A DNA stretch of 64,000 nt from assembly GCA_016715325.1 (NCBI GenBank), contig JADKAL010000002.1:186001-250000 (forward strand), in the 5' to 3' direction. A program made the translations under genes and the position numbers. This DNA is from Methylococcaceae bacterium (lineage in GTDB: Bacteria > Pseudomonadota > Gammaproteobacteria > Methylococcales > Methylomonadaceae). This document shows, piece by piece, positions 29,748 to 39,923 of the stretch (positions are counted from its first letter, which is position 1; each line of letters begins with the position of its first letter). The notes beneath the pieces were generated by a model that searched no databases, had not been told where the DNA came from, and saw only the letters and a program-made list of their open reading frames with translations.

Positions 29748-31334
29748 ATGAATAACTTCTCTACCGGCAAATTCAAATGGTTTTTGCCGATACTATCCGG
29801 TTTTTTTATCGGCACCAGCTACATTCCGTTTCCGCCGTGGGCGTCATTATTCGGTTTTGTGCCGCTTTGGTTGTTTTGGAGCCGGCAGACAGAATTAAAG
29901 CCTGTTTTTTTGGGTGGCGTGATTACCGCATTTGTCTTCACGATGATCGGGTTTAACTGGGTTACTTTTACGCTGCATGAGTTTGCGCATTTACCCTGGT
30001 TTTTTGCCGGCATCGGAATGATTATCTACGGCTTGATCGGGCATTTGTTTGTTGCGGTAGCCGGTATCCTATGGTTTCTGGGGCGGAAAAAATTCGATTG
30101 GCAAGAGCCTTTGTCGCTTTGGATGATGGCGCTCATCACCATTCTGTGTGAAGCGAATTCCTTGACAGTGTTCGATTGGAATTTCGGATATCCTTGGTAC
30201 GGAGCTAATATTCCGGTTTACCATTGGGCCGAATTTATCGGATTCAGCGGGCTGAGCGCCGCGACTTTATTGTGCAATCTGCCGCTGTATCGGGCTTGGC
30301 AGTATCGTAAACAAAAGCAAGGGAAAATCCTATTCGGGGTCGTACTAACGGGCTTTGTGTTACTGAATCTCGGCGGGATGGTATTAAAAGCGCGTTTGCC
30401 GGAGTCGGACGTCAAACTGAATGCCCTACTAATCCAGGCCAGTATACCGAATTCGGAAAAAATGGCTGCCGAATTGGGCGAAGGTTATACCCAGGAAATC
30501 GTGCGCCGTATTATGGCGTTGACCGATCAGGCGGTGAGCCGACATAAAGACAGTAAAATCGATTTTGTCATGTGGCCGGAAACCGCTTTTCCAGCCTTAT
30601 TGGGTGAGGAGTTCAGGGGTAAGGAATATCCGGTCGCACTTTCCCAATTCCTGAGCGAAAGGCAATTGCCGCTGATCACCGGTGCCTTCGGCGTCGATAG
30701 AAAATCGAATCTTATTACCAATTCATTGTTTTTATTAGATGAAAACGGTGAAGTCGTCGAGCCGCATTACAGTAAAACAATTCTGCTGGCCTTCGGCGAA
30801 TATATTCCCTTTGCAGAAACCTTCCCAATTATCCGAAAATTTTTACCTGAAATCGGCCGTTATGCGCGCGGACCGGGACCGACAATGCTATTCGATTGGA
30901 AAGGTTTTAAAATGGGACCGCAAATCTGCTATGAAAGCTTGTTCCCTAAATTTTCCAGAGATTTAGCGAATCTCGGCGCGCAATTTATCGTGAATGCGAC
31001 CAACGATTCTTGGTACGGCACTTGGCAGGAACCTTACCAGCACATGTACATGACGCTGGCGCGCGGCGTGGAATTCCGGCGACCGGTTTTACGCGTGACC
31101 AATACCGGCATTTCGACCGTTTCGCTAGCCTCCGGCGAGGTGCTTGAGCAATCCCCCATGATGCAGCCTTGGGCCGGGCTTTACGAAGTACCATATCTAA
31201 AAAATCCCGAGCCTACTTTCTATCATCAGTGGTTTTGGCTAGTTCCAGGTTTACTCTGGAGTAGCTTGGTCGTACTATTCGCCTACGGGTTATATCGAAA
31301 ATCAAACGCCATTCCGGTTAACGAGGTGAAATAA
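29748..31334 (+). CDS. lnt: Apolipoprotein N-acyltransferase
   Basis: Adds the third acyl chain to lipoproteins at the outer face of the inner membrane. 528 residues: six to seven transmembrane segments in the first ~215 residues, then the nitrilase-like domain with catalytic Glu278 (WPETAFP), Lys343 (YSKTILLAFGEY) and Cys394 (QICYESLFP). A C-terminal membrane segment follows. The nearly adjacent downstream gene (DUF3616, 1 bp gap) is probably cotranscribed. Confidence 0.96.
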   Translation: MNNFSTGKFKWFLPILSGFFIGTSYIPFPPWASLFGFVPLWLFWSRQTELKPVFLGGVITAFVFTMIGFNWVTFTLHEFAHLPWFFAGIGMIIYGLIGHLFVAVAGILWFLGRKKFDWQEPLSLWMMALITILCEANSLTVFDWNFGYPWYGANIPVYHWAEFIGFSGLSAATLLCNLPLYRAWQYRKQKQGKILFGVVLTGFVLLNLGGMVLKARLPESDVKLNALLIQASIPNSEKMAAELGEGYTQEIVRRIMALTDQAVSRHKDSKIDFVMWPETAFPALLGEEFRGKEYPVALSQFLSERQLPLITGAFGVDRKSNLITNSLFLLDENGEVVEPHYSKTILLAFGEYIPFAETFPIIRKFLPEIGRYARGPGPTMLFDWKGFKMGPQICYESLFPKFSRDLANLGAQFIVNATNDSWYGTWQEPYQHMYMTLARGVEFRRPVLRVTNTGISTVSLASGEVLEQSPMMQPWAGLYEVPYLKNPEPTFYHQWFWLVPGLLWSSLVVLFAYGLYRKSNAIPVNEVK

Positions 31335-31335
31335 G

Positions 31336-32292
31336 ATGATGTCTCAAAATATTCGCGAAGTACGGTATTCAGGTATAGCTAATCCTTCAGGCGCAGTAGC
31401 ATTAAGCGCTAGTCACTTTATCGTTGCAGACGATGAGGATAATTTGCTGAGGGTTTATAACCGCCATCTCCCCGAAAAGCCGCTGCAAACCCTTGCGTTG
31501 AGCGCCGTTTTTAAAGGCATAATAAGCGACGGCGAAGATTTGGAAATCGATTTGGAAAGTGCCGCAGAAATCGAAGGCACCGTGTTTTGGCTTGGGTCGC
31601 ACTCGACGAGCAGGAAAGGCGAATTCCGCCCGGCTCGGCATCGCTTATTCGCCGTCAAAATCAAAGCGGATGCAAAAGGCAACTATGTCGCCAGTCCAGT
31701 AGGCGAAATCTATACGACTTTAATCGACGATTTATGCCGGGATTCCCGTTTTGATCGTTATGATTTGGATAAAGCCAAGAAAACGCAGGCGAAAGCGGTC
31801 GGCGGATTGAGCATCGAGGGGCTTGCTTCAACAAACGACAATGAATTATTGATCGGCTTCAGAAATCCCCTCAGCGGCGGTGAAATCAAAAAAGACAGGT
31901 TGAAAAACGGGAAAGCTTTATTAGTTAAATTAAAAAATCCGTTTGAAGTTATTCACGGCTTAAAAGCCAAATTTGCCGATCCCATCGAGTTGGATCTGGA
32001 CGGTTTCGGCATTCGTGAAATTACCCGGTACAAGAAAAACAAATACCTTATCGTTGCCGGTCCTTATCATGAAAACATAGCCGATGAAGATCATAAAAAA
32101 GAAGAAGGCAAACTTTATGAATGGTCTATGAAGACGGGAAAACTGAATGCCCTAAAACGATTCGAACTCCAAGGGTTGAATATTGAAGCCGCCATTTTTT
32201 ATTCGGGTGACGACGAAACCGTTCAATTATTAAGCGACGACGGCGTTTTGGAGAACGCGACAGGGTTTCGCAGTATTACGATTGACTTATAA
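31336..32292 (+). CDS. DUF3616-family protein
   Basis: A 318-residue protein without signal peptide. The pattern of repeated beta-strand segments (IVADDEDNLLRVYNR; DLEIDLESAAEIEGTVFWLGSHST; LSIEGLASTNDNELLIGFRNPL; GGIREITRYKKN-like) matches DUF3616 proteins, which look like beta-propellers and have no assigned function. It begins right after the lnt stop, so it shares the transcript. The GSHS and IEGL motifs are the recognisable signature. Confidence 0.8.
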   Translation: MMSQNIREVRYSGIANPSGAVALSASHFIVADDEDNLLRVYNRHLPEKPLQTLALSAVFKGIISDGEDLEIDLESAAEIEGTVFWLGSHSTSRKGEFRPARHRLFAVKIKADAKGNYVASPVGEIYTTLIDDLCRDSRFDRYDLDKAKKTQAKAVGGLSIEGLASTNDNELLIGFRNPLSGGEIKKDRLKNGKALLVKLKNPFEVIHGLKAKFADPIELDLDGFGIREITRYKKNKYLIVAGPYHENIADEDHKKEEGKLYEWSMKTGKLNALKRFELQGLNIEAAIFYSGDDETVQLLSDDGVLENATGFRSITIDL

Positions 32293-32418
32293 TAACTTGC
32301 TTTAATTCAACATAATGAAGGAAAAATACTTTGCCGACGGTAGCGGTTTTGAACTACTTCGAAACCCTACGAAGGGGGCAACATGCCCCGTCAGGAGGGA
32401 TAGTGAATTATCTGCATC

Positions 32419-32493
32419 GCTCGTTCCCACGTTGTACGTGGTAACGAAGCCGCACAACGAATAAGCGTTACCACGCAGGAGTGTGGGAACGAG
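32419..32493. repeat. REP-like imperfect palindrome
   Basis: The arms gctcgttcccac and gtgggaacgag flank inner pairs (gtggtaacg / cgttaccac), forming one extended hairpin of about 75 nt between the DUF3616 gene and the ABC-ATPase gene. The sequence type is a common dispersed extragenic palindrome in gammaproteobacteria. Confidence 0.75.
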
Positions 32494-32598
32494 GCCAGAT
32501 TAGGCGCACAAGCAATTTAACATTTAGAGATGTAAGATGTTTTCGTGCGCCGTAATCCGCCGCATTGAGCTAACAATAGCGCAATAAAACGAGCAATA

Positions 32599-33258
32599 CT
32601 ATTCAATCTTTCCATCTACGATCCTGATTCGTCTCGGCGCACGGTTTCCTAAAACTTGATCGTGGGTAATCATGACTAACGTAACGCCTTGCCGGTTCAG
32701 GGCTTCAAGTAATTCCATGATTTCCAGGCCGGATTTGCTGTCGAGATTGCCGGTGGGTTCGTCCGCCAATACTACTTCCGGGTGCATAATCATGGCGCGG
32801 GCTATCGCTACCCGTTGCAATTGTCCGCCGGACAACTGATTGGGTTTGTGGTGCGTGCGGTCTGCCAAACTGACGGCCGCTAATGCTTCACGTACCCGTT
32901 GTTGCCGTTCTTTTTTGTTAATGCCTGCCAATATCATGGGCATTTCCACGTTTTCGGCAGCGGTTAGACGCGGGATGACGTGAAAGAATTGGAACACAAA
33001 GCCGATATTCTCCCGCCTTATTTGCGCCAATTCGTCGTCGGTTCGTTGAATTACATCCTGGTTATTCAATAGATACCGCCCCGATGAAGGCCGATCCAAC
33101 AGGGCGATGATGTTTAATAGGGTGGATTTGCCGGAACCCGACGGCCCCATGATGGATACATATTCGCCTTTGTTAATCGTAAGATTAATGTCGTTTAAGG
33201 CATGAACCGACTGCTCGCCGACCTGGAACTTGCGGTGGATATGCTCCAAGTCAATCAC
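32599..33258 (-). CDS. ABC transporter ATP-binding protein (MacB/LolD type)
   Basis: A 219-residue ABC ATPase with Walker A GPSGSGKST, signature LSGGQLQRVAIARAM, Walker B VVLADEPTGNLD and the MITHD switch. The closest classes are MacB/LolD/DevA exporters. The upstream membrane-fusion gene overlaps it by 4 bp. The expected permease gene is not downstream; only a palindrome and intergenic DNA are there before convergent DUF3616. The system is therefore incomplete here, or uses a permease encoded elsewhere. Confidence 0.93.
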   Translation of the reverse strand: MIDLEHIHRKFQVGEQSVHALNDINLTINKGEYVSIMGPSGSGKSTLLNIIALLDRPSSGRYLLNNQDVIQRTDDELAQIRRENIGFVFQFFHVIPRLTAAENVEMPMILAGINKKERQQRVREALAAVSLADRTHHKPNQLSGGQLQRVAIARAMIMHPEVVLADEPTGNLDSKSGLEIMELLEALNRQGVTLVMITHDQVLGNRAPRRIRIVDGKIE

Positions 33259-34391
33259 GGTTTTTCCTTGACGATTGCACCTGCTTTAACGCCGTCTAGA
33301 CCAACGGATTTAACGATTTTATCCCCGATGTTCAATCCGGTAAGGACTTCCACGGTATTCCAATTGCTTAAACCCGGCGTAAAAGTGCGTTCTTCCAACA
33401 CGCCGTCCGGCTTAATCAATAGCACCCGGTTATTTTCCATGACCGCTTCCGCAGGAATTCGAAGGGCTTGCGGCTTACTACTCAGCAAGACTTCGATGTC
33501 GGCACTGTAGCCCGGCAGCAATTCTTTAAGGTCTTTCGGATCGGTCAGTTTTACTTCAACTTCGACAGTGCGTGTTTGTTTTTCTTTCTCCAGCACATAC
33601 GGCGCGATTCTGGAAACCGTGCCGGAGCAACGTTTTTCTGCAAAGGCATCCAGCGAAACACAAGCGGTCATGCCGGTTTTGATCTGCGGCGCATCGACTT
33701 CGTCAATCGGTGCGGACACATAAAGGCAGCTAATGTCCATCAGATCAATTGCCGGAAGGGTTGGGATGCCAGGTGGCGACGGCGTGACGTACTCTCCGAG
33801 TTCGGCGTTAATCTCAGCCACAGTGCCGTCGAACGGCGCCGTTAATAACGTGCGCTCGACGGCTGCTTGCGCCGCATCGAGGCTGCGTTCGCTGACGATT
33901 ATTTTATCTTTAGCACCTTTACAAGCGGCTTGTTGCGCTTTGGCGCCGGAGACTTTTTCATCCATCATCTCCTCGGACACAAAATGTTTGTCTTTATACA
34001 AGCGGCTAATCCGGCGCGCATCCCGTTGCGCGTTCGCTCCCAACTGGCAAGCTTGTTCGGCACCGGCTTGGTTGGCGCTGATTTCAGCCCGCCTTAAACC
34101 GACTTGCTGCTTTAGATCGTCGTTCCAAACTTCCAGCAATAACTGGCCTTGCTTGACCTGATCGCCTTCTTTAACATGCAGTTTCGCCACTTGACCGCCT
34201 GTTGCGGGCGCGAGATAAGCCCGCCGACAGGCTTTGACGGTGCCTACCCGCGTATTGGAAACGGTGGATTTGACTTCCCCTTTTTCGACGGTATAAACAT
34301 CAACTTCGATAGGTTTCGGCTGTTTTTTATAGAAATAACCCGCAGTTAAAACGACAGCGGCAATCGCGATGAATAAATAACTTTTTTTCAT
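33255..34391 (-). CDS. Membrane-fusion protein (HlyD/DevB type)
   Basis: A 378-residue periplasmic adaptor from the Met in MKKSYLFIAIAAVVLTAGYF, whose hydrophobic N-terminus is a membrane anchor. A lipoyl half (ATGGQVAKLHVKEGDQVKQGQ), a helical hairpin (about 100-170) and the second lipoyl half (APFDGTVAEINAELGEYV) follow, then beta-barrel and membrane-proximal domains. It links an inner-membrane ABC exporter to an outer-membrane channel. It overlaps the ATPase gene and is divergent from mtnB. Confidence 0.9.
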   Translation of the reverse strand: MKKSYLFIAIAAVVLTAGYFYKKQPKPIEVDVYTVEKGEVKSTVSNTRVGTVKACRRAYLAPATGGQVAKLHVKEGDQVKQGQLLLEVWNDDLKQQVGLRRAEISANQAGAEQACQLGANAQRDARRISRLYKDKHFVSEEMMDEKVSGAKAQQAACKGAKDKIIVSERSLDAAQAAVERTLLTAPFDGTVAEINAELGEYVTPSPPGIPTLPAIDLMDISCLYVSAPIDEVDAPQIKTGMTACVSLDAFAEKRCSGTVSRIAPYVLEKEKQTRTVEVEVKLTDPKDLKELLPGYSADIEVLLSSKPQALRIPAEAVMENNRVLLIKPDGVLEERTFTPGLSNWNTVEVLTGLNIGDKIVKSVGLDGVKAGAIVKEKP

Positions 34392-34507
34392 AAGCACAAT
34401 TCCTGTATGCATCTTGGGCTGATTATAATCCTTAACCCAGAGGACATGACGGGCATCTGGTGTATTCTGTTAAAATAATCAGCACGGTCTAACTCATCGG
34501 ACAACAA

Positions 34508-35128
34508 ATGCTTAACTCGCAAGACTTTAAAACTGCAGCTATCGCCTTGTGCAATGCCGGACGGTTTATCGACAGCAAAGGCTGGGTTCCGGCGACGAGT
34601 GGAAATTTTTCCGCGCGCTTGGCGGACGGAACGATTGCCATTACGACTTCCGGCAAACATAAAGGCCATCTTCAGATTGAAGATATTATGCTGATCGATG
34701 CCGATGCCAATTCGCTGGACGGCAAAAAACCGTCGGCGGAAACAGGCCTGCATACGGCATTGTATAAGCGTTATCCTGAAATCCATGCCATTTTGCATCC
34801 GCATTCGATCAATGCGATATTGGTTTCACGTTTATTTGGTAGCCGAATTGTGCTGGAAAATTATGAATTATTAAAAGCATTCCACGGCATTACGACCCAT
34901 GAAAGCCGGATTGAAATCCCGGTTTTCGCAAACGACCAGGATATTCACCGGCTGGCGGATGTTGTCGACCGCTATCTGGACAAGGTTGACGTTTGCTACG
35001 GCTATGTCATCGCCGGACACGGGCTTTATACTTGGGGCGAATCTATACCGGATGCCCTGCGCCATTTAGAAGCGCTGGATTATTTATTCGATTGTGAAAT
35101 ACGACTGCACGGAGTGAAACAACCATGA
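34508..35128 (+). CDS. mtnB: Methylthioribulose-1-phosphate dehydratase
   Basis: Methionine-salvage enzyme that dehydrates methylthioribulose-1-phosphate to the diketo form. It is a 206-residue class II aldolase-fold protein. Motifs: WVPATSGNFSARL, the zinc-binding HPHS in ILHPHSINAIL, and the second His in GHGLYTWGE. It is the first gene of a tight operon mtnB-mtnD-mtnC with 4-bp overlaps. It handles the methylthioadenosine made when decarboxylated SAM (from SpeD at 5.5 kb) is used. Confidence 0.95.
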   Translation: MLNSQDFKTAAIALCNAGRFIDSKGWVPATSGNFSARLADGTIAITTSGKHKGHLQIEDIMLIDADANSLDGKKPSAETGLHTALYKRYPEIHAILHPHSINAILVSRLFGSRIVLENYELLKAFHGITTHESRIEIPVFANDQDIHRLADVVDRYLDKVDVCYGYVIAGHGLYTWGESIPDALRHLEALDYLFDCEIRLHGVKQP

Positions 35129-35685
35129 GCTTGTTAACAATTTATCCCGACAATCAGCCGGAACAAGGCGTTCGTTACACCGAATTTTCCGATATTGAAC
35201 GAGAACTTTCTGCGCTTGATGTGCAATTTGAACGCTGGACGGCCAACCGGGATTTAACAGCCGACGACGATCAGGCTACTATCATTGCCGCTTATCAAGA
35301 ATCCATCGACAAGCTGAAACAACAATACGGTTTTCAATCGGTGGATGTGATTAACTTAAGCCCCGTCCATCCGCAAAAAGCCGAATTCAGGCAGAAATTT
35401 CTCTCCGAACATATTCACGAAGATTTTGAAGTGCGGTTTTTTATCGACGGCTGCGGATTGTTTTACTTGCATGTCGGCGACAAGGTTTATGCTGTGTTAT
35501 GTGAAAAAGGCGACCTCATCAGTGTACCCGCCAATACCACGCACTGGTTCGACATGGGCGAGAATCCCTGTTTCAAATGCATCCGCCTTTTTACCACCCC
35601 GGAAGGCTGGGTTGCCAAGTTTACCGGTAGCGAGATTGCTAAATCTTTCCCTACGCTTGACGAAACGGTGGCGTCGTTAGCATGA
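35125..35685 (+). CDS. mtnD: Acireductone dioxygenase
   Basis: A 186-residue cupin that splits acireductone with O2 to the keto acid precursor of methionine (Fe form) or an off-pathway product (Ni form). Metal ligands are visible in EHIHEDFEVRFF (two His and Glu) and the later His in NTTHWFDMG. It overlaps mtnB and mtnC by 4 bp each. Confidence 0.95.
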   Translation: MSLLTIYPDNQPEQGVRYTEFSDIERELSALDVQFERWTANRDLTADDDQATIIAAYQESIDKLKQQYGFQSVDVINLSPVHPQKAEFRQKFLSEHIHEDFEVRFFIDGCGLFYLHVGDKVYAVLCEKGDLISVPANTTHWFDMGENPCFKCIRLFTTPEGWVAKFTGSEIAKSFPTLDETVASLA

Positions 35686-36371
35686 TTAAAGCCATTGTTA
35701 CCGATATTGAAGGGACCACATCCTCTTTATCCTTTGTTAAAGAGATTTTATTTCCTTATGCACGCACGATATTGCCGGAATACGTTCGCCAACATGCGCA
35801 AGATGCTGCTATACAACCACTGATTGCCGACACCTGCCGAGAAGCCGGACTCGATTTCAATGTCGAAACCGCCATTACTGCATTGGTTCGATGGATTGAC
35901 GAAGATAAAAAAATCACCCCACTAAAAGCTCTTCAAGGCTTGATTTGGAAGGCCGGTTACGACAAGGGCGACTTTAAAGGCCATCTCTATCCGGACGCCA
36001 TCGCCAATCTTAAAGCTTGGCATAGTCGGGGCATCGCGCTATATGTCTATTCGTCTGGTTCGGTCTTAGCGCAGAAGTTATTGTTCGGGCATACTGACGA
36101 CGGCGATCTCACACCCTTATTTTCCGGTTTTTTCGATACGAATATCGGTGGGAAGAAAGAAACGGAGTCGTATTGCAAAATTGCCGATGAAATAGGTTTA
36201 CCACCGAACCACATTCTATTTTTATCGGATATTAAAGAAGAACTGGATGCGGCAAAATCGGCCGGATTTCATACCGTTTGGCTTACCCGCGACCATGAAC
36301 CGAATGATCATGCTGAACACTGTCAAGTATCTAACTTCGATAAGATCGACTTGAATAGCATGACATTATGA
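35682..36371 (+). CDS. mtnC: Enolase-phosphatase E1
   Basis: A 229-residue HAD-family enzyme that enolises and dephosphorylates the diketo intermediate to acireductone. HAD motif I appears in the E1 form DIEGTTSS, motif II in YVYSSGSV, and motif IV in FLSDIKEELDAA. It is the last gene of mtnBDC. mtnA and the phosphorylase mtnP are not adjacent and would have to be elsewhere. Confidence 0.96.
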   Translation: MIKAIVTDIEGTTSSLSFVKEILFPYARTILPEYVRQHAQDAAIQPLIADTCREAGLDFNVETAITALVRWIDEDKKITPLKALQGLIWKAGYDKGDFKGHLYPDAIANLKAWHSRGIALYVYSSGSVLAQKLLFGHTDDGDLTPLFSGFFDTNIGGKKETESYCKIADEIGLPPNHILFLSDIKEELDAAKSAGFHTVWLTRDHEPNDHAEHCQVSNFDKIDLNSMTL

Positions 36372-36519
36372 ACTTATTGATTTTTGTACCGGTCAAGTAA
36401 AGGGCGATTAAAAAATCCCACTCATAGTCATTTTTGAGTTTTATCAATCACCTTTCAATTGCCGAATCGGCATTTTGTTCAAAGGAAAATAAATTTACTT
36501 TTTTTTAGAGGAGTTGATT

Positions 36520-36720
36520 ATGACCATCGCAAAAGTCAGCGAAATAACGTCCAGTTCCAGCAAAAGTTTTGACGACGCCATTGAAAAAGGCATTAAACGC
36601 GCCGGCAAAACCATAAGAGGCATTCAGGGCGCTTGGATTCAAGAACAGAAAGTTGTCGTTAACGACGGTAAAATAACCGAATACCGAGTGAATATGAAGA
36701 TCAGCTTCCTGCTGGAATAA
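36520..36720 (+). CDS. Dodecin
   Basis: A 66-residue flavin-binding dodecin. SSSSKSFDDAIEKGIKRA is the helix, and the conserved Trp and Gln of the flavin site occur in IQGAWIQEQ. Dodecins form hollow 12-mers that store or buffer flavins. The ATG at 36520 has a strong AGAGGAG ribosome site. It stands alone after mtnC, with about 150 bp between. Confidence 0.93.
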   Translation: MTIAKVSEITSSSSKSFDDAIEKGIKRAGKTIRGIQGAWIQEQKVVVNDGKITEYRVNMKISFLLE

Positions 36721-36748
36721 CCCCCGGACGTAGCAGTTTTAATTTAAG

Positions 36749-36778
36749 GCCTTCCGGTATGACATTATCCCGGAAGGC
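36749..36778 (-). terminator. Hairpin at the end of murI
   Basis: A perfect 9-bp stem, gccttccgg with ccggaaggc, overlaps the last codons of murI. On the minus strand it is followed by ttaaattaaaa, a weak T-rich tail. It can also serve the convergent dodecin gene. Confidence 0.6.
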
Positions 36779-37604
36779 GAATGGCCCTAAGATTTTCGCC
36801 ATCCTGCAATGTTTCCACCATTTTTTCCGTTTCCACCGGACATCCCCACAGCGCCGAAATAACGCCGTTCGCTTTGCCGTTGTCGGCGCTGGTATAAAAC
36901 CTTACCGACCCTAACCGCCCCGCGTCGCTTAATAGCCCATGATGGTTGAGCAATGAATGCAAACGCCGGGCGATGGCTGCACCCGAATCGATGACTTTTA
37001 CATTCGCTCCCGCAATCTCCTGAATCACTGGCTTTAAAAACGGATAATGGGTGCAGCCCAACACTAAAACATCGGCGTTTTGTTTGAGAAGCGGTTCGAC
37101 ATATTGAGCAACCAGTTCTCTCGTCTCAGGGCCACCCAGCTCGCCTATTTCGACTTGATCGACCAGTCCGGGGCAAGCTTGCGGAATAATGTTAACCTGC
37201 TCTGCAAAACGAGCGAACAGAATTCGAAAGTTGTTGCTGTTGATTGTACGGCTGGTAGCCAAAACGCCGATGACGCCGGTTTGGGATTGTTCGGACGCCG
37301 GTTTGACGGCCGGTTCCATCGCTACCATCGGCAAATGGTAAAGACTGCGCAATTCCTTAACGGCGGCAGCGGTGGCCGTGTTGCAAGCAACGACAATGGC
37401 CTTGACGCCGTGGCTTAAGAAAAATTCGACGATGGCGGTCGAACGCTCCAGAATGAACTCCTTAGGCTTGTCACCGTATGGGGCATGGGCGGAATCGGCG
37501 ACATAAATTAAATCTTCATTAGGTAGTAATTGATGAATCTCGCGCAACACCGATAAGCCGCCAACACCGGAATCGAAAACCCCAATTGGATATTCTGAAT
37601 GCAT
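36765..37604 (-). CDS. murI: Glutamate racemase
   Basis: Makes D-glutamate for peptidoglycan. 279 residues with the two catalytic cysteines in VACNTATAAA and LGCTHYPF, and the N-terminal GVFDSGVGGLSVLREI motif. It lies downstream of trpD-trpC on the same strand, with about 43 bp between. Confidence 0.95.
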   Translation of the reverse strand: MHSEYPIGVFDSGVGGLSVLREIHQLLPNEDLIYVADSAHAPYGDKPKEFILERSTAIVEFFLSHGVKAIVVACNTATAAAVKELRSLYHLPMVAMEPAVKPASEQSQTGVIGVLATSRTINSNNFRILFARFAEQVNIIPQACPGLVDQVEIGELGGPETRELVAQYVEPLLKQNADVLVLGCTHYPFLKPVIQEIAGANVKVIDSGAAIARRLHSLLNHHGLLSDAGRLGSVRFYTSADNGKANGVISALWGCPVETEKMVETLQDGENLRAIRLPG

Positions 37605-37647
37605 GAAGAATGGGTGTTAAGTTGTTTTAATAGTTATTATCAATACA

Positions 37648-38448
37648 TTATAAAGAAAACAATTCGCGCATTTTTTGTCCCGGACTATCCGCGCGCATAA
37701 ACGATTCGCCGACCAAAAAGGCGTAAATATCGTTATCCAGCATCAACTGCACATCGGCTTGGGTGTGGATGCCGCTTTCGGTAATGACGATTTTGTCGTC
37801 GGGGATCATAGCTTTGAGATTCAACGTCGTCTGCAAGCTGACTTCGAACGTCTTCAGGTTGCGGTTGTTGATGCCGACCAATTTGGTATCCAATTTTAAT
37901 GCTCGCTCCAATTCGGCGGCATCGTGCGATTCTACCAGTACATCCATGCCGAGTTTGGCGGCGGTATCGGCTAGTTCCTGCATTTGTGAATCGCCTAATG
38001 CCGCGACGATCAACAGGATGCAATCCGCGCCGATCGCCCTGGCTTCATAGATTTGGTAAGGATCGATCATGAAATCCTTGCGGATAACCGGCAACGGACA
38101 GCGTTGCCTGACCATTTCCAAATAGACTTCCGCGCCTTGGAAGAACTCCTTGTCGGTTAGTACCGACAAGCAGGTTGCACCGTTCATGGCGTAATCGAGA
38201 CCGATAGTAACCGGCTGAAAATCCTCGCGGATCACGCCTTGACTGGGTGAGGCTTTCTTGATTTCGGCAATAATCGCCGGTTTTTTAGCCTTGACCTTAT
38301 CCAGCAAGGCGCGGGCGAACCCGCGCGGTCGTTCGACGCCTTTAATGATGTCTTCCAGGTCGACGAGGCTGAACCGGTCTTTACTGCGGGCAACCTCTTC
38401 AACTTTTTTATCGAGAATTTTATTTAGAATATCTGGAGTGTCGGTCAT
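37648..38448 (-). CDS. trpC: Indole-3-glycerol phosphate synthase
   Basis: Fourth step of tryptophan synthesis. A 266-residue (beta-alpha)8 barrel with [45 protein letters not shown] and VITESGIHT. It is a stand-alone TrpC, not fused to TrpF. Its start overlaps the trpD stop by 1 bp (coupled). Confidence 0.96.
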   Translation of the reverse strand: MTDTPDILNKILDKKVEEVARSKDRFSLVDLEDIIKGVERPRGFARALLDKVKAKKPAIIAEIKKASPSQGVIREDFQPVTIGLDYAMNGATCLSVLTDKEFFQGAEVYLEMVRQRCPLPVIRKDFMIDPYQIYEARAIGADCILLIVAALGDSQMQELADTAAKLGMDVLVESHDAAELERALKLDTKLVGINNRNLKTFEVSLQTTLNLKAMIPDDKIVITESGIHTQADVQLMLDNDIYAFLVGESFMRADSPGQKMRELFSL

Positions 38449-39473
38449 TATTCTTCTGATTGTGTGTTCGAGTACTTTACTAAGGCATTTAATTTAGCCA
38501 GTGCCGCGCCGGATGCAATGACTTCACGGGCTATTTGGATGCCGTCCGATAAGGTGTCGGCAATATTGGCAGCATAAATCGCCGCACCCGCATTCAGCAG
38601 GACGATGCCTAATGCCGCGCTCGGCTGGTTGTTGAGGACGGATTTTATCATAACCAAGCTTGTTTCCGCGTTATCGACCGCCAATTCGGCTAAATTTGCC
38701 CGCTGTAAACCGAATTGTTCGGGTGTAACGGTGTAAGTTAAAACCTCGCCGTTTTTCAATTCGGCAACTTGGGTTGCAGAGCCAATGCTGATTTCATCCA
38801 GACCGTCATCGGCGCTGACGACTAAAACATGATTGCTGCCGAGCTTAAGTAAGACTTTCGCTAAAGGTTCGACCCACTCTTTGGAAAACACACCGATCAA
38901 CTGGTTGGGCGCGGCGGCGGGATTCGATAAGGGCCCGAGGAGGTTAAACAATGTTCTGACCCCCAACTCTTTGCGCACATTGATCGTATGTTTCATTGCG
39001 CCGTGATGTTTGGGAGCGAATAAAAAGCCCACACCAATATCATGTACACATTGGGCAACTTGCTTCGCCGACAAATCCAGGTTAACGCCTGCCGTCTCCA
39101 ACACATCCGCACTACCGCAACGGCTGGATACCGAGCGATTGCCATGCTTGGCGACCTGTCCGCCCGCCGCCGCAACAACAAATGCACAAGCGGTTGAAAT
39201 ATTGAAGGTATTTGCGCCGTCGCCGCCGGTGCCGCAAGTATCGATAACATGATCTCCCGACACCGGCACTTTACTCGCCAACTCGCGCATCACTTCAACG
39301 GCAGCGGCAATTTCATCCACGGTTTCGCCCTTGCAGCGCAGGGCAATTAAAAATCCGGCAATTTGGGCATCCGTTACCGCCCCGCACATGATTAAGCGCA
39401 TCACCCCGCGCATTTCGTCGGCGGTCAGGTTTTCTTTAGTTAATAATTTTTGTAAAGCTGTTTGGATTTGCAT
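38448..39473 (-). CDS. trpD: Anthranilate phosphoribosyltransferase
   Basis: Second step of tryptophan synthesis. 341 residues with the PRPP loop [29 protein letters not shown] and the [11 protein letters not shown] segment. It is stand-alone, not fused to TrpG. trpE and trpG, often just upstream, are not here; a retropepsin-like gene occupies that place. Confidence 0.96.
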   Translation of the reverse strand: MQIQTALQKLLTKENLTADEMRGVMRLIMCGAVTDAQIAGFLIALRCKGETVDEIAAAVEVMRELASKVPVSGDHVIDTCGTGGDGANTFNISTACAFVVAAAGGQVAKHGNRSVSSRCGSADVLETAGVNLDLSAKQVAQCVHDIGVGFLFAPKHHGAMKHTINVRKELGVRTLFNLLGPLSNPAAAPNQLIGVFSKEWVEPLAKVLLKLGSNHVLVVSADDGLDEISIGSATQVAELKNGEVLTYTVTPEQFGLQRANLAELAVDNAETSLVMIKSVLNNQPSAALGIVLLNAGAAIYAANIADTLSDGIQIAREVIASGAALAKLNALVKYSNTQSEE

Positions 39474-39493
39474 TGAATGAAAATGAAAAATTT

Positions 39494-39874
39494 TTATTTA
39501 GCCAAAGCAACTGGATAATTCGGATGCTGCGGATTAACCACTAATGTCTGTTGTCTTGGATCGACAACCAAATCCATCGCTTCCAGCGGAATCGCGCCCA
39601 GCAATGGTTCGTTACCTAATACCACCGCTTCGGTCACATAAGTCCGATTGGCAAAACCAATTTCAATCGGTGCAATCTTGGGTACGACGCGTTGATGCCC
39701 ATCGGCAAGCGTCACCACCTGCTGGCTCACTTCTTCAATATCGAAGCCTAATTGCAAAGCGATTTCTTCGGTAACGCACATAAAAGTCGCTCCGGTATCT
39801 ACCAGCGCATTGATCTCAACTGATTTACGGTTAAACAAATTGGTTAATTTGAGTTGTGCGTAGGTTAAGCCCAT
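39494..39874 (-). CDS. Retropepsin-like (clan AA) aspartic protease family protein
   Basis: A 126-residue single-domain protein with the active-site motif [12 protein letters not shown], a flap-like GHQRVV segment and the second hydrophobic [14 protein letters not shown]. It would act as a dimer if active. Such small bacterial proteins are common and of unknown target. It lies 20 bp upstream of trpD on the same strand, possibly cotranscribed. Confidence 0.82.
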   Translation of the reverse strand: MGLTYAQLKLTNLFNRKSVEINALVDTGATFMCVTEEIALQLGFDIEEVSQQVVTLADGHQRVVPKIAPIEIGFANRTYVTEAVVLGNEPLLGAIPLEAMDLVVDPRQQTLVVNPQHPNYPVALAK

Positions 39875-39923
39875 GCTGATTTTTCCTAATTCTTTCTGAT
39901 TTTTAACTTAATTAAGCATTTTA

